Positions 8,500-17,349 of a DNA stretch of 64,000 nucleotides are shown one piece after another. Position 1 is the stretch's first letter; every line of letters starts with the position of its first letter. Source of the DNA: CBDBBY01 sp965205055 (GTDB lineage Bacteria; Pseudomonadota; Alphaproteobacteria; Rhodobacterales; Rhodobacteraceae). Under the pieces are notes generated by a model that saw only the letters and a list, made by a program, of their open reading frames with translations, searched no databases and had not been told where the DNA came from. Made by a program: the position numbers and the translations under genes. The stretch covers positions 2,666,001 to 2,730,000 of the forward strand of contig OZ242030.1 of assembly GCA_965205055.1 (NCBI GenBank), given 5' to 3'.

Positions 8500-8525
8500 A
8501 AAATTTTACCAATTGATAAAATTTT
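8500..8525. promoter_or_regulatory. 26-bp near-perfect AT-rich palindrome upstream of preT
   Basis: Arms AAAATTTTA (8500-8508) and TAAAATTTT (8517-8525) are exact reverse complements around a centre containing CAATTG. Twelve of thirteen base pairs match. It sits 53 bases before the preT start, in the only sizeable gap upstream of the pyrimidine operon. It is most simply read as an operator or a promoter-overlapping regulator site. The protein that binds it is unknown, and it does not resemble the published RutR box. Confidence 0.5.
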
Positions 8526-8578
8526 GGAATCGTGAGACGTTGATTCACTGACGACGGATATTTCAAATTGGTGCTGAC

Positions 8579-9913
8579 ATGGCTAGTTCCGTTGCTGCGC
8601 CCGGCGTGTCCGCGGGTCGACTGCCCGCAGAAGAATACGAAGGCAATTTCGCAGACCTCCACCCACCGCTTTCGAAGCATGAGGCGGCCGTAGCAGCCGA
8701 CCGCTGCTATTTCTGTCATGAAGCTCCTTGCGTGGACGCATGTCCGACCGAAATCGACATACCGTTGTTCATAAGGCAGATCGCCTCCGGGGTTCCGGAT
8801 GCCGCGGCGAAAACAATCTTCGACAGCAATATTCTCGGCGGGATGTGCGCGCGCGTCTGCCCGACCGAAACTTTGTGCGAGGAAGCATGCGTGCGTGAAG
8901 CTGCTGAAGGCAGCCCGGTCGAAATCGGCCGGCTGCAGCGTTTCGCCACGGACTCTCTAATGGCAAGAGAGGGGCATCCGTACACGCGCTCGGGTACGAC
9001 TGGAAAGCGCATCGCGGTCATCGGCGCGGGGCCTTCGGGGCTGGCCTGCGCGCACCGCCTGGCCATGAAAGGCCATGATGTCGTCGTCTTCGAAGCGCGC
9101 GGCAAAGCCGGCGGACTGAACGAATACGGCATTGCGGCATACAAGACGGTGGAAAATTTCGCCGCGCGCGAAATTGAATGGCTGCTTCGCATCGGCGGAA
9201 TATCCATCGAGCTTGAAAGTCCGGTCACTTCACCGGACGAGTTCCGGAAGCTTTGCGCTGAATTCGATGCGGTATTCGTCGGCTGCGGACTCGCCGGCGT
9301 CAACAAGCTGGATATCGATGACGAAAATGCTCGTGTTGAAAGCGCAGTTGATTTCATCAGCAACCTTCGCCAAGCGGACGATCTTTCAGATCTTCCGGTC
9401 GGCAGGAATGTCGTCGTCATCGGCGGCGGAATGACGGCTGTCGACGCGGCCGTGCAATCCAAGCTGCTCGGTGCCGAGGAGGTGACGATCGCCTATCGCC
9501 GCAGCCGGAATGAAATGGGCGCGTCCAAGTATGAACAAGACTTGGCCGCATCGAAAGGCGTGCGATTCCTCGCAAACGCCGTGCCGGTGAGCGTGGAAAG
9601 CGAAAACGGCGCGCAGACGGTCTTTTTCGAGCGCACAGAATCGTCGGATGACGGATTGGAGTTCGCAGGCGAAGTCGTTCGAATTCCCGCGGACCAGATT
9701 TTTCAGGCCATCGGCCAGCGACTTGAACGAATTCCGAGCGGCCTCGAAATTGACGGCAGAAAATTGAAGACGGACGCCAAAGGCAAATCGGAATTGCCGA
9801 ATGTATGGGCAGGCGGAGATTGCATATCCGCCGGAGAAGACCTCACCGTGAGCGCTGTCGCGCAAGGGCGCGATGCAGCCGAAGAGATCCATGCGGCCCT
9901 TTCAGGCTGCTGA
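8579..9913 (+). CDS. preT: NAD-dependent dihydropyrimidine dehydrogenase, flavin/iron-sulfur subunit PreT
   Basis: A 444-residue subunit equivalent to the N-terminal half of mammalian DPD. Residues 40-110 carry the [4Fe-4S] cysteines (CYFCHEAPCVDACPTEIDIP and CARVCPTETLCEEACV). An FAD-binding GAGPSG motif follows, then a second dinucleotide fold VVIGGGMTAVDAA and the C-terminal WAGGDC. It passes electrons between NAD(P)H and PreA for reduction of uracil and thymine to the dihydro forms. The preA gene starts 50 bases downstream. Both fit the first step of the reductive pyrimidine pathway completed by the genes to the right. Confidence 0.93.
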   Translation: MASSVAAPGVSAGRLPAEEYEGNFADLHPPLSKHEAAVAADRCYFCHEAPCVDACPTEIDIPLFIRQIASGVPDAAAKTIFDSNILGGMCARVCPTETLCEEACVREAAEGSPVEIGRLQRFATDSLMAREGHPYTRSGTTGKRIAVIGAGPSGLACAHRLAMKGHDVVVFEARGKAGGLNEYGIAAYKTVENFAAREIEWLLRIGGISIELESPVTSPDEFRKLCAEFDAVFVGCGLAGVNKLDIDDENARVESAVDFISNLRQADDLSDLPVGRNVVVIGGGMTAVDAAVQSKLLGAEEVTIAYRRSRNEMGASKYEQDLAASKGVRFLANAVPVSVESENGAQTVFFERTESSDDGLEFAGEVVRIPADQIFQAIGQRLERIPSGLEIDGRKLKTDAKGKSELPNVWAGGDCISAGEDLTVSAVAQGRDAAEEIHAALSGC

Positions 9914-9963
9914 CAGTTCCTTATCGGAAACAGCGCTCGAAAAGTATTGGAAAGGACGCAGGC

Positions 9964-11265
9964 ATGGGACGCTTGGCTTCAGAATTTCTCGGCATCCGCA
10001 GTCCGAATCCGTTCTGGCTGGCTTCCGCGCCGCCCACGGACAAGGAATACAATGTCCGCCGGGCATTCAAGGAAGGATGGGGCGGCGTCGTTTGGAAAAC
10101 TCTCGGACTCGATCCGCACATCGTGAATGTGAACGGCCCGCGCTACGGGGCGGTATGGGGCGCGGACCGGAGGCTGCTTGGCCTCAACAACATCGAGTTG
10201 ATCACCGACCGGCCTCTGGAAACGAATCTTGCCGAGATCAAGACGATCAAGTCGGAGTTCCCGGACCGGGCCGTGGTCGTAAGCCTTATGGTGCCCTGCG
10301 AAGAAGCGCCATGGCAATACATACTCAAGCTGGTTGAAGACACGGGCGCAGACGGGGTCGAGCTCAATTTCGGATGCCCTCACGGCATGAGCGAGCGCGG
10401 CATGGGGTCGGCGGTCGGCCAAGTCCCCGAGTACATCGAGATGGTTTCCCGATGGGTCAAGTCGAACACCAGAATGCCGGTCATCGTGAAACTGACCCCA
10501 AACATCACGGACATTCGGTACCCCGCTCGGGCGGCGAGAGCGGGAGGCGCCGATGCGGTGTCGCTGATCAATACGGTCTCTTCAATAACGTCCGTCAACT
10601 TGGAAACATTCAGTCCCGAACCCATGATCGACGGCAAGGGGTCGCACGGCGGATATTGCGGCCCGGCGGTCAAGCCGATCGCGCTGAACATGGTCGCTGA
10701 GATTTCCAGGGATCCGGAGACGGCCGACCTCCCGATGTCCGGCATCGGCGGAATCACGACGTGGCGCGACGCGGCGGAGTTCATCGCGCTCGGCGCCGGC
10801 AACGTCCAAGTCTGCACTGCCGCGATGACCTACGGTTTCCGAATCATTCAAGAGATGGTTTCCGGCCTTGAACTCTGGATGGAGGAGAGAGGATACGAGT
10901 CGATTTCGGATTTCAGAGGCCGCGCAGTTCCGAATGTGGTCGATTGGCAGTATCTCAACTTGAACTACGTCACGAAGGCGCGAATCGATCAGGACCTCTG
11001 CATCAAGTGCGGACGTTGCTTTGCGGTTTGCGAAGACACGTCGCATCAGGCCATTGCGATCAAGCCGAACAGGGTCTTCGAGGTCATCGACGAGGAATGC
11101 GTCGCCTGCAACCTTTGCGTCAACGTATGTCCGGTCGAAAATTGCATCACGATGGAAGAACTTCGTCCCGGCGATATCGATCTCAGAACCGGCAGCCGCG
11201 TCACCGACGAGCATCTGAATTGGACCCAGCATCCGAACAATGTCGCGGCCTGCGTTGCGGAATGA
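9964..11265 (+). CDS. preA: dihydropyrimidine dehydrogenase catalytic subunit PreA
   Basis: A 433-residue FMN-binding TIM-barrel subunit of the dihydroorotate dehydrogenase superfamily. The barrel starts LASEFLGIRSPNPFWLASAP and includes VELNFGCPHGMSERGMG and GGYCGPAVKPIAL. The C terminus holds two [4Fe-4S] motifs, CIKCGRCFAVC and CVACNLCVNVCPVENC, that connect to PreT. Together they reduce uracil to 5,6-dihydrouracil. The ATG is preceded by AAAGGACGCAGGC. The gene ends convergently with the regulator gene 60 bases further on. Confidence 0.94.
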   Translation: MGRLASEFLGIRSPNPFWLASAPPTDKEYNVRRAFKEGWGGVVWKTLGLDPHIVNVNGPRYGAVWGADRRLLGLNNIELITDRPLETNLAEIKTIKSEFPDRAVVVSLMVPCEEAPWQYILKLVEDTGADGVELNFGCPHGMSERGMGSAVGQVPEYIEMVSRWVKSNTRMPVIVKLTPNITDIRYPARAARAGGADAVSLINTVSSITSVNLETFSPEPMIDGKGSHGGYCGPAVKPIALNMVAEISRDPETADLPMSGIGGITTWRDAAEFIALGAGNVQVCTAAMTYGFRIIQEMVSGLELWMEERGYESISDFRGRAVPNVVDWQYLNLNYVTKARIDQDLCIKCGRCFAVCEDTSHQAIAIKPNRVFEVIDEECVACNLCVNVCPVENCITMEELRPGDIDLRTGSRVTDEHLNWTQHPNNVAACVAE

Positions 11266-11324
11266 TCGTCAGGTCTAATCGATCCGGCAGCCGCATATTT
11301 CGTTCGGCGTTGCGATTTACGCTG

Positions 11325-11966
11325 TCAATTGTGTTGGCTGGGCGCAAGCATCTTCCTGAAGAGAGCGTCCAGATGCGCCGCGGCTGCATCGAACGGATCG
11401 TCTGAACGGTTCAGAACCAATCTGATCTGGGCTGAAAAATCGGCATAATGCTGGGTGGTCGCCCAAATTGAGAAAATCAAATGCCGCGGATCCACTTCTG
11501 CGATTTTGCCTTCCGAGATCCATCGCTCCATCAGCGCGGCCTTGTCGTTGACCAGATCCCTCAGTTCGCCTTCCAGCACCGACCGTATGACCGGCGCGCC
11601 ATTGATGATTTCGTTCGCGAACAGCCTGCTCTGGCGCGGGTAATCCCGGGCCATATGAAGCTTCAGGCGGACATAATTCGTTATTTCTTCGATTGGTTCG
11701 CCGTCCGGGTTCATGGCCCTTAGCGGATCAAGCCATGTATCGAGCAATCGCGTCAGCAACGCCCTGTGCATGGCTTCCTTGCTTTCGAAGTAATAAAGCA
11801 GATTCGGCTTCGAAATTCCTGACGCGGCCGAAATCTGGTCGAGCGTCGATCCCCTGAAACCGTATCGGGAGAACACCTCCAACGCCGCCTCCAGAATCCT
11901 TTCCGTGATTTCGATCCGCTTTCTGGAAACTCTCCTCGGCCGGGTCGGACAGGGCTTTTCCGCCAT
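11325..11966 (-). CDS. rutR: TetR-family pyrimidine regulator, RutR-like
   Basis: A 213-residue TetR protein with its HTH at residues 39-60 (STLDQISAASGISKPNLLYYF). The ligand-binding part matches RutR closely: LLDTWLDPL, YVRLKL, DYPRQSRLFANEIINGAP and HLIFSIWATTQHYADF. E. coli RutR is 212 residues and is released from DNA by uracil. Here the gene lies inside the reductive pyrimidine cluster, convergent with preA and divergent from the aminotransferase gene, so it is the likely uracil-responsive repressor of this pathway. The ATG at 11966 is preferred over an upstream TTG because it gives the usual length and has AGGA upstream. Confidence 0.86.
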   Translation of the reverse strand: MAEKPCPTRPRRVSRKRIEITERILEAALEVFSRYGFRGSTLDQISAASGISKPNLLYYFESKEAMHRALLTRLLDTWLDPLRAMNPDGEPIEEITNYVRLKLHMARDYPRQSRLFANEIINGAPVIRSVLEGELRDLVNDKAALMERWISEGKIAEVDPRHLIFSIWATTQHYADFSAQIRLVLNRSDDPFDAAAAHLDALFRKMLAPSQHN

Positions 11967-12355
11967 CGAAATGCATTCCTGTTGTTCCGCTTGCGCCGTC
12001 GCCGGGAGCCGATTCGCGACCAAGCGTCATCTTGAGCGCGAGCGAAACGCTGATAACGCGTTCGCAACTCGATGGTCAATTTACTTGCCGCGGCAATCGA
12101 TGCTTCAAACGCGCATGGCCAGAGCCGCTCGACACTCTGAAACGGAATGCGACGCCTCCGAGTCGGCAAGGCCGGCCCGCCCGACTTCAATTCCTGTTGA
12201 TCTGCGGAAAACGTCGGCATGAGCAGGAGTCCGACGGCGCATCGTCTTGACTGCGAGCACAACTTTGATAGCGTTTCATCGACTTGACGGTCGAAAACCC
12301 GACCGCGAGGAACGATACTCAGCAACGAGTCTTTCAAGCTAAAAGGATCATAGCC
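11967..12355. other. divergent regulatory region between rutR and the aminotransferase gene
   Basis: 389 bases with no credible gene. It should hold promoters for rutR (leftward) and for the catabolic/transport operon (rightward). An isolated TGGTCAA half-site occurs at 12073-12079. An imperfect TCGAC-6-GTCGA repeat lies near 12277-12292. Neither gives a complete RutR-type palindrome, so no operator is called. Confidence 0.55.
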
Positions 12356-13684
12356 ATGGCGCTCGACACCAGCAGATGGCCCAACGACCTTCGGGCGTAT
12401 TGGATGCCGTTCACGGCCAACCGGCAATTCAAATCATCGCCGCGCATGTTCGTCGGGGCGAAAGGCATGCACTACACGACCTCCGACGGCCGCCAGGTGC
12501 TTGACGGGACCGCGGGCCTTTGGTGCTGCAACGCCGGGCATTCCCGCCCGCGCATCGTCGAAGCCGTGCAAAAGCAGATCGCGGAAATGGACTATGCGCC
12601 TGCGTTCCAGATAGGCCACCCGAAAGTGTTCGAGCTCGCGAACAGGATCATCGACATTGCGCCCGACGGGATCGACCATGTGTTCTTCACCAATTCCGGT
12701 TCGGAATCGGTCGACAGCGCCCTCAAGATTGCGCTCGCCTATCACAGAGCTCGGGGAGAGGGGCAGCGGATTCGATTGATCGGGCGCGAACGCGGCTATC
12801 ACGGCGTCAATTTCGGCGGCATTTCCGTCGGCGGCATCGTGAACAACAGAAAATTCTTCGGCTCCTTGCTGACGGGAGTCGACCATCTCTCGCACACGCA
12901 CCTTCCGGAGAAGAACGCCTTTTCGCGCGGACGGCCCGAACATGGCGCCGAGTTGGCGAACGACGTCGAGCGCATTGCCGCGCTGCACGGGCCGGAAACC
13001 ATCGCGGCGGTGATCGTGGAGCCGGTGGCGGGGTCCACCGGCGTTCTCATTCCGCCGGAGGGCTATCTTGAGCGGATCCGCGAGATCTGCTCGAAGCACG
13101 GCATCCTGCTGATATTCGATGAAGTCATTACGGGCTTCGGGCGGCTCGGCAGCTCCTTCGGAGCGAAGCATTTCGGCGTAAGGCCGGACATGATCACCTG
13201 CGCGAAGGGACTTACGAACGGCGTCATCCCGATGGGCGCCGTGCTCGCGAGCGCGGAAATCCACGATGCGTTCATGACAGGGCCCGAGCACATGATCGAG
13301 CTTTTCCACGGCTACACGTATTCCGGCAACCCGGTCGCCTGCGCCGCCGGCCTTGCATCGCTGGAAACCTACAAGGAGGAAGGCTTGTTCGAAAATGCCG
13401 CCGCTTTGGCCCCTTACTGGGAAGACGCGCTGCATTCGTTGAAAGGTCTTCCGCATGTCGTCGACATCCGGAACTTGGGATTGGTCGGCGCGGTCGAACT
13501 TGAGCCGATCAAGGACGAGCCGTCCAAACGGGCGTTCCAAGTGTTCCTCGACACCTACCAGGAAGGTCTGTTGACCAGAACGACAGGCGACATCATCGCG
13601 CTTTCACCGCCCCTGATCGCGGAAAAAAGCCACATCGACCAGATCGTCGACATCATGCGCAAAGTGCTGTCGCGCGCCGCGTGA
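12356..13684 (+). CDS. omega-amino acid:pyruvate aminotransferase (beta-alanine transaminase type)
   Basis: A 442-residue class III PLP aminotransferase. It has FTNSGSESVDSALKIA (cofactor phosphate binding), GYHGVNFGG, IFDEVITGFGR with the cofactor Asp, and the Schiff-base lysine in ITCAKGLTNG. The sequence is of the beta-alanine:pyruvate aminotransferase type. In this operon it would convert beta-alanine from uracil, or 3-aminoisobutyrate from thymine, to the semialdehyde. The ATG follows AAAAGGATCATAGCC. No semialdehyde dehydrogenase gene is present in the window, so the last oxidative step must be encoded elsewhere. Confidence 0.88.
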   Translation: MALDTSRWPNDLRAYWMPFTANRQFKSSPRMFVGAKGMHYTTSDGRQVLDGTAGLWCCNAGHSRPRIVEAVQKQIAEMDYAPAFQIGHPKVFELANRIIDIAPDGIDHVFFTNSGSESVDSALKIALAYHRARGEGQRIRLIGRERGYHGVNFGGISVGGIVNNRKFFGSLLTGVDHLSHTHLPEKNAFSRGRPEHGAELANDVERIAALHGPETIAAVIVEPVAGSTGVLIPPEGYLERIREICSKHGILLIFDEVITGFGRLGSSFGAKHFGVRPDMITCAKGLTNGVIPMGAVLASAEIHDAFMTGPEHMIELFHGYTYSGNPVACAAGLASLETYKEEGLFENAAALAPYWEDALHSLKGLPHVVDIRNLGLVGAVELEPIKDEPSKRAFQVFLDTYQEGLLTRTTGDIIALSPPLIAEKSHIDQIVDIMRKVLSRAA

Positions 13685-13756
13685 CCGGCGCGCGATGCGG
13701 CGGCGGACGGATTGCGGCCCGCTGAACGAAAACGGCGTCGGAAAGGAGCTTGCAGG

Positions 13757-15007
13757 ATGACCGCGCCCTCCTCCAACCTGAAGGTGAACGGCCAGCGGCT
13801 TTGGGATTCCATAGCCGAAATGGCGAAGATCGGACCGGGAATCGCGGGAGGCAGCAATCGTCAGACCCTGACCGACGAGGACGGAGTCGGCCGCGCGCTG
13901 TTCAAGAATTGGTGCGAGGCGGCGGGATGCACTGTTTCCGTGGACCAGATGGGAACGATGTTCGCGCTGAGGGCGGGCGAGGATTCCGATGCCCTCCCCG
14001 TCTATGTCGGGTCGCATCTCGACACCCAGCCCACAGGAGGAAAATTCGACGGCGTGCTCGGCGTGCTCGGGGCGCTGGAGATCGTTCGAACCTTGAACGA
14101 TCTCGGCATCAAGACCAAGCATCCGATCGTCGTTACGAACTGGACGAACGAGGAAGGCACTAGATTCGCGCCCGCGATGCTGGCATCCGGGGTGTTCGCA
14201 GGCGTGCACGACCAAGCTTGGGCGTACGACAGGACGGACGCCGAAGGAAAGCGATTCGGAGACGAACTCGAGCGAATCGGCTGGAAAGGCGACGAGCCTG
14301 TCGGTCAGCGCAAAATGAAAGCGTTCTTCGAACTTCACATCGAGCAAGGACCGATACTTGAAGCCGAAGGCAGGCAGATCGGAGTCGTCACTCACGGCCA
14401 AGGGTTGTCCTGGATGCAGGTGACGATCGAGGGCAAGGAAAGCCACACCGGCTCCACGCCCATGCCCATGCGGAAGAACGCGGGCTTGGGAATGGCGAAG
14501 ATCCTGCTGCTCGTCGACGAGATCGCATGGAGCCACAAACCGAGAGCGGTCGGCGCGGCCGGGCATATCGATGTCCATCCCAATAGCCGGAACGTCATTC
14601 CCGGAAAAGCGGTGTTCACCGTCGACTTCCGTTCGCCGAACGTCGATGTGATCGCGGACATGGAATCCCGGCTGAAATCCGGCGGAGCCGCGATTTGCGA
14701 TGAACTCGGCCTGACGATCGACTTCGAAAAAGTCGGCGGTTTCGATCCGGTGGAATTCGACGGAAACTGCGTATCCGCCGTGAGAAGCGCAGCGGAGCGC
14801 CTAGGCTACAGCCATATGGATTTGGTTTCCGGAGCAGGGCACGACGCCTGCTGGATCAACAGAGTCGCGCCTTCCGCCATGGTGATGTGCCCGTGCGTCG
14901 ACGGGCTTTCGCACAACGAAGCGGAAGACATCAGCATGGACTGGGCGGCGGCGGGCACGGACGTTTTGTTGCACGCGGTCGTGGAAACCGCGCAGATCGC
15001 AGAGTAA
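13757..15007 (+). CDS. N-carbamoyl-beta-alanine amidohydrolase (beta-ureidopropionase, HyuC/PydC type)
   Basis: A 416-residue binuclear metallohydrolase of the M20/allantoate amidohydrolase type. Metal ligands are visible in GSHLDTQPTGGKFDG, WTNEEGTRFAPAM, the HIEQGPILE segment and a C-terminal GLSHNEAE; GAGHDACWI is also characteristic. It hydrolyses N-carbamoyl-beta-alanine to beta-alanine, CO2 and ammonia, the third step of reductive pyrimidine degradation. It lies between the aminotransferase and dihydropyrimidinase genes. The ATG is chosen because AAAGGAGC precedes it and the length fits the family. Confidence 0.9.
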   Translation: MTAPSSNLKVNGQRLWDSIAEMAKIGPGIAGGSNRQTLTDEDGVGRALFKNWCEAAGCTVSVDQMGTMFALRAGEDSDALPVYVGSHLDTQPTGGKFDGVLGVLGALEIVRTLNDLGIKTKHPIVVTNWTNEEGTRFAPAMLASGVFAGVHDQAWAYDRTDAEGKRFGDELERIGWKGDEPVGQRKMKAFFELHIEQGPILEAEGRQIGVVTHGQGLSWMQVTIEGKESHTGSTPMPMRKNAGLGMAKILLLVDEIAWSHKPRAVGAAGHIDVHPNSRNVIPGKAVFTVDFRSPNVDVIADMESRLKSGGAAICDELGLTIDFEKVGGFDPVEFDGNCVSAVRSAAERLGYSHMDLVSGAGHDACWINRVAPSAMVMCPCVDGLSHNEAEDISMDWAAAGTDVLLHAVVETAQIAE

Positions 15008-15047
15008 TGCGGCGCTTCCGCCGTTTCGTTCCGAGGAGGGAAAATCG

Positions 15048-16508
15048 ATGAGTCGCGTTATCAAGGGCGGAACTGTGGTTACCGCCGACCGCACGTTCAA
15101 GGCCGACGTTCTGATCGAGGGCGAAACAATCAAGGAGATCGGGCCGGACCTCGCCGGCGACGAGCACGTCGACGCCGAGGGAGCTTACGTGATGCCGGGC
15201 GGCATCGATCCGCACACCCATCTCGAGATGCCCTTCATGGGAACGACGGCGGCGGAAACCTTCGAATCGGGCACGTGGGCCGCCGCCGCCGGAGGAACCA
15301 CCATGCTCGTCGACTTCTGTCTGCCGGGACCCGACGGCTCTCTGAAGAACGCCATCAACGAATGGCACCGCAAGTCCGAGCCTCAGATTTGCGCGGATAT
15401 CGGATACCACATGGCGATCACGGGCTGGGACGAGACCATTTTCAATGAAATGAAGGACGCCGTCGACATGGGCGTCAACTCGTTCAAGCACTTCATGGCC
15501 TACAAGGGAGCGCTCATGGTCGAGGACGACGAGCTTTTCGCGTCGTTCAGCCGATGCAAGGAACTCGGCGCCCTCCCGATGGTGCACGCGGAGAACGGCG
15601 ACATCGTGGCGGAGCTCCAGCAGAAATTCCTCGCCGACGGCATAACCGGACCGGAGGGCCATGCCTACTCGAGGCCCCCCGAGGTCGAAGGGGAAGCCGC
15701 CAATCGGGCCATCATGATCGCGGATGCCGCCGGAGTCCCCCTCTACATCGTGCACGTATCCTGCGAACAGGCGCATGAAGCCATCCGTCGCGCGCGGCAG
15801 AAGGGGATGCGGGTCTACGGAGAGCCGCTGATTCAGTTCCTCACTTTGGACGAAAGCGAGTATTTCTCGAAGGATTGGGAGCACGCGGCGAGGCGGGTGA
15901 TGTCGCCGCCGTTCCGTTCGCGCGAGCATCAGGACGGACTCTGGAACGGATTGGCGGCCGGGTCGCTCCAGGTGGTCGCCACGGATCACGCGGCATTCAC
16001 CACGGAGCAAAAGCGCATGGGCCGGGACAACTTCGCCCTTATTCCAAACGGAACGGGCGGTCTCGAGGAGCGGCTGGCGGTGCTCTGGACGGAAGGCGTC
16101 GAAACGGGACGGCTGACCCCGAATGAATTCGTCGCGGCGACATCCACGAACATCGCCAGAATCCTGAACATCTATCCGAAGAAGGGCGCGATGCTGCCGG
16201 GAGCGGATGCCGACATCGTGGTGTGGGATCCGAACTTGAGCAAAACGATCACCGCGACAACGCAAAAGTCGGTGCTCGACTACAACGTGTTCGAAGGCTT
16301 CGAAGTCAGTGCCCAAGCCCGATACACATTGTCGCGGGGCGAAGTGATCTGGGCATGGGGTAAGAACTCGCAGCCGAATCCGGGACGCGGAAAATTCGTT
16401 CCGAGACCGGCGTTCCCGTCGGCGCATGAAGCGCTCTCGAAATGGAAAGCGCTCAACAGCCCCCGGAAGATCGAAAGGGATCCGCTCAACATTCCCGCCG
16501 GAATATGA
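15048..16508 (+). CDS. hydA: dihydropyrimidinase (D-hydantoinase family)
   Basis: A 486-residue cyclic amidohydrolase. The metal-binding HxH is in GGIDPHTHLEMPFMG, the lysine expected to be carbamylated is in NSFKHFMAYKG, and further histidines lie in VHAENGD and VHVSCEQA. The catalytic aspartate is in VATDHAAFTTEQK. It opens dihydrouracil to N-carbamoyl-beta-alanine, the second pathway step, between PreTA and the amidohydrolase. A strong GAGGAGGG ribosome site lies 7 bases before the ATG. Hydantoins could also be substrates, as the family is broad. Confidence 0.93.
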   Translation: MSRVIKGGTVVTADRTFKADVLIEGETIKEIGPDLAGDEHVDAEGAYVMPGGIDPHTHLEMPFMGTTAAETFESGTWAAAAGGTTMLVDFCLPGPDGSLKNAINEWHRKSEPQICADIGYHMAITGWDETIFNEMKDAVDMGVNSFKHFMAYKGALMVEDDELFASFSRCKELGALPMVHAENGDIVAELQQKFLADGITGPEGHAYSRPPEVEGEAANRAIMIADAAGVPLYIVHVSCEQAHEAIRRARQKGMRVYGEPLIQFLTLDESEYFSKDWEHAARRVMSPPFRSREHQDGLWNGLAAGSLQVVATDHAAFTTEQKRMGRDNFALIPNGTGGLEERLAVLWTEGVETGRLTPNEFVAATSTNIARILNIYPKKGAMLPGADADIVVWDPNLSKTITATTQKSVLDYNVFEGFEVSAQARYTLSRGEVIWAWGKNSQPNPGRGKFVPRPAFPSAHEALSKWKALNSPRKIERDPLNIPAGI

Positions 16509-16533
16509 CCCGCGTCGCGCCGGTGGTGGCCCG

Positions 16534-17349
16534 ATGCGGCGAATTCGCTTCGACCAAGGACGCGGCTTGCCTCGCGACGCGGTGATAGATGCGGAAGATC
16601 TGGGACTTGATTTTCAGACTCAGGACGGCGTTGTCAAAGCGCTCAGCGGCGTCACGCTGAAAGTCGAGCGCGGCGATTTCGTATCGCTGATCGGACCGTC
16701 CGGCTGCGGCAAGACCACTTTCCTGCGGGTCGTCGCCGCGTTGGAAAACCCGACCTCCGGGCGGATTTCCGTCAACGGCGTCGCGCCCGAAGAGGCGCGT
16801 CGGAAGCGGGCGTACGGATACGTGTTCCAATCGGCAGGGCTGTACCCGTGGCGGACGATAGCCGCCAACGTGCGGCTGCCGCTTGAAATCATGGGATACG
16901 GCGCCGACGAGATGAAAAAGCGGGTCGACCGGGTTCTGGAACTGGTGGAGCTCTCGGGTTTCGGGAAGAAATACCCTTGGCAGCTCTCCGGCGGGATGCA
17001 GCAGAGAGCCTCGATCGCCCGGGCGCTTTCGTTCGACGCGGAAATCCTTTTGATGGACGAGCCGTTCGGAGCGCTTGACGAGATCGTTCGGGACCATCTG
17101 AACGAGCAGCTGCTGGTCCTTTGGAGGAACACCGGCAAGACGGTGTGCTTTGTCACGCATTCAATCCCTGAAGCCGTTTTTCTTTCGACGAAGATCGTCG
17201 TCATGAGTCCGCGTCCGGGGCGAATCACCGACGTGATCGACAATCCGCTTCCGTCGGAAAGGCCCTTGGAGATCAGGGATACGCCTGAATTCCTCGAAAC
17301 GGCCCGACGCGTGAGGAAGGGGCTTCGCGCGGCGGAAAGCTATGAGTGA
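16534..17349 (+). CDS. ABC transporter ATP-binding protein (nitrate/taurine/pyrimidine-precursor type)
   Basis: A 271-residue ATPase with Walker A GPSGCGKTT, signature LSGGMQQR, Walker B ILLMDEPFGALD and the switch histidine in FVTHSIPEA. The downstream region VVMSPRPGRI is typical of the SsuB/TauB/ThiZ group. It follows hydA by 25 bases and overlaps the first permease gene by 8 bases. It belongs to an importer co-transcribed with the pyrimidine genes. The ATG at 16534 is the first in-frame start after hydA, with a GTG at about 16582 as an alternative. Confidence 0.85.
   Translation: MRRIRFDQGRGLPRDAVIDAEDLGLDFQTQDGVVKALSGVTLKVERGDFVSLIGPSGCGKTTFLRVVAALENPTSGRISVNGVAPEEARRKRAYGYVFQSAGLYPWRTIAANVRLPLEIMGYGADEMKKRVDRVLELVELSGFGKKYPWQLSGGMQQRASIARALSFDAEILLMDEPFGALDEIVRDHLNEQLLVLWRNTGKTVCFVTHSIPEAVFLSTKIVVMSPRPGRITDVIDNPLPSERPLEIRDTPEFLETARRVRKGLRAAESYE

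Noticed and set aside
12064..12079. RutR-type operator around the TGGTCAA sequence.
   Set aside because: Only one half-site matches; the opposite half agrees at about two of seven positions.
14931..16427. Large minus-strand open frame opposite hydA.
   Set aside because: It is antisense to a clearly conserved dihydropyrimidinase and has a low-complexity Arg/His/Asp composition typical of shadow frames.
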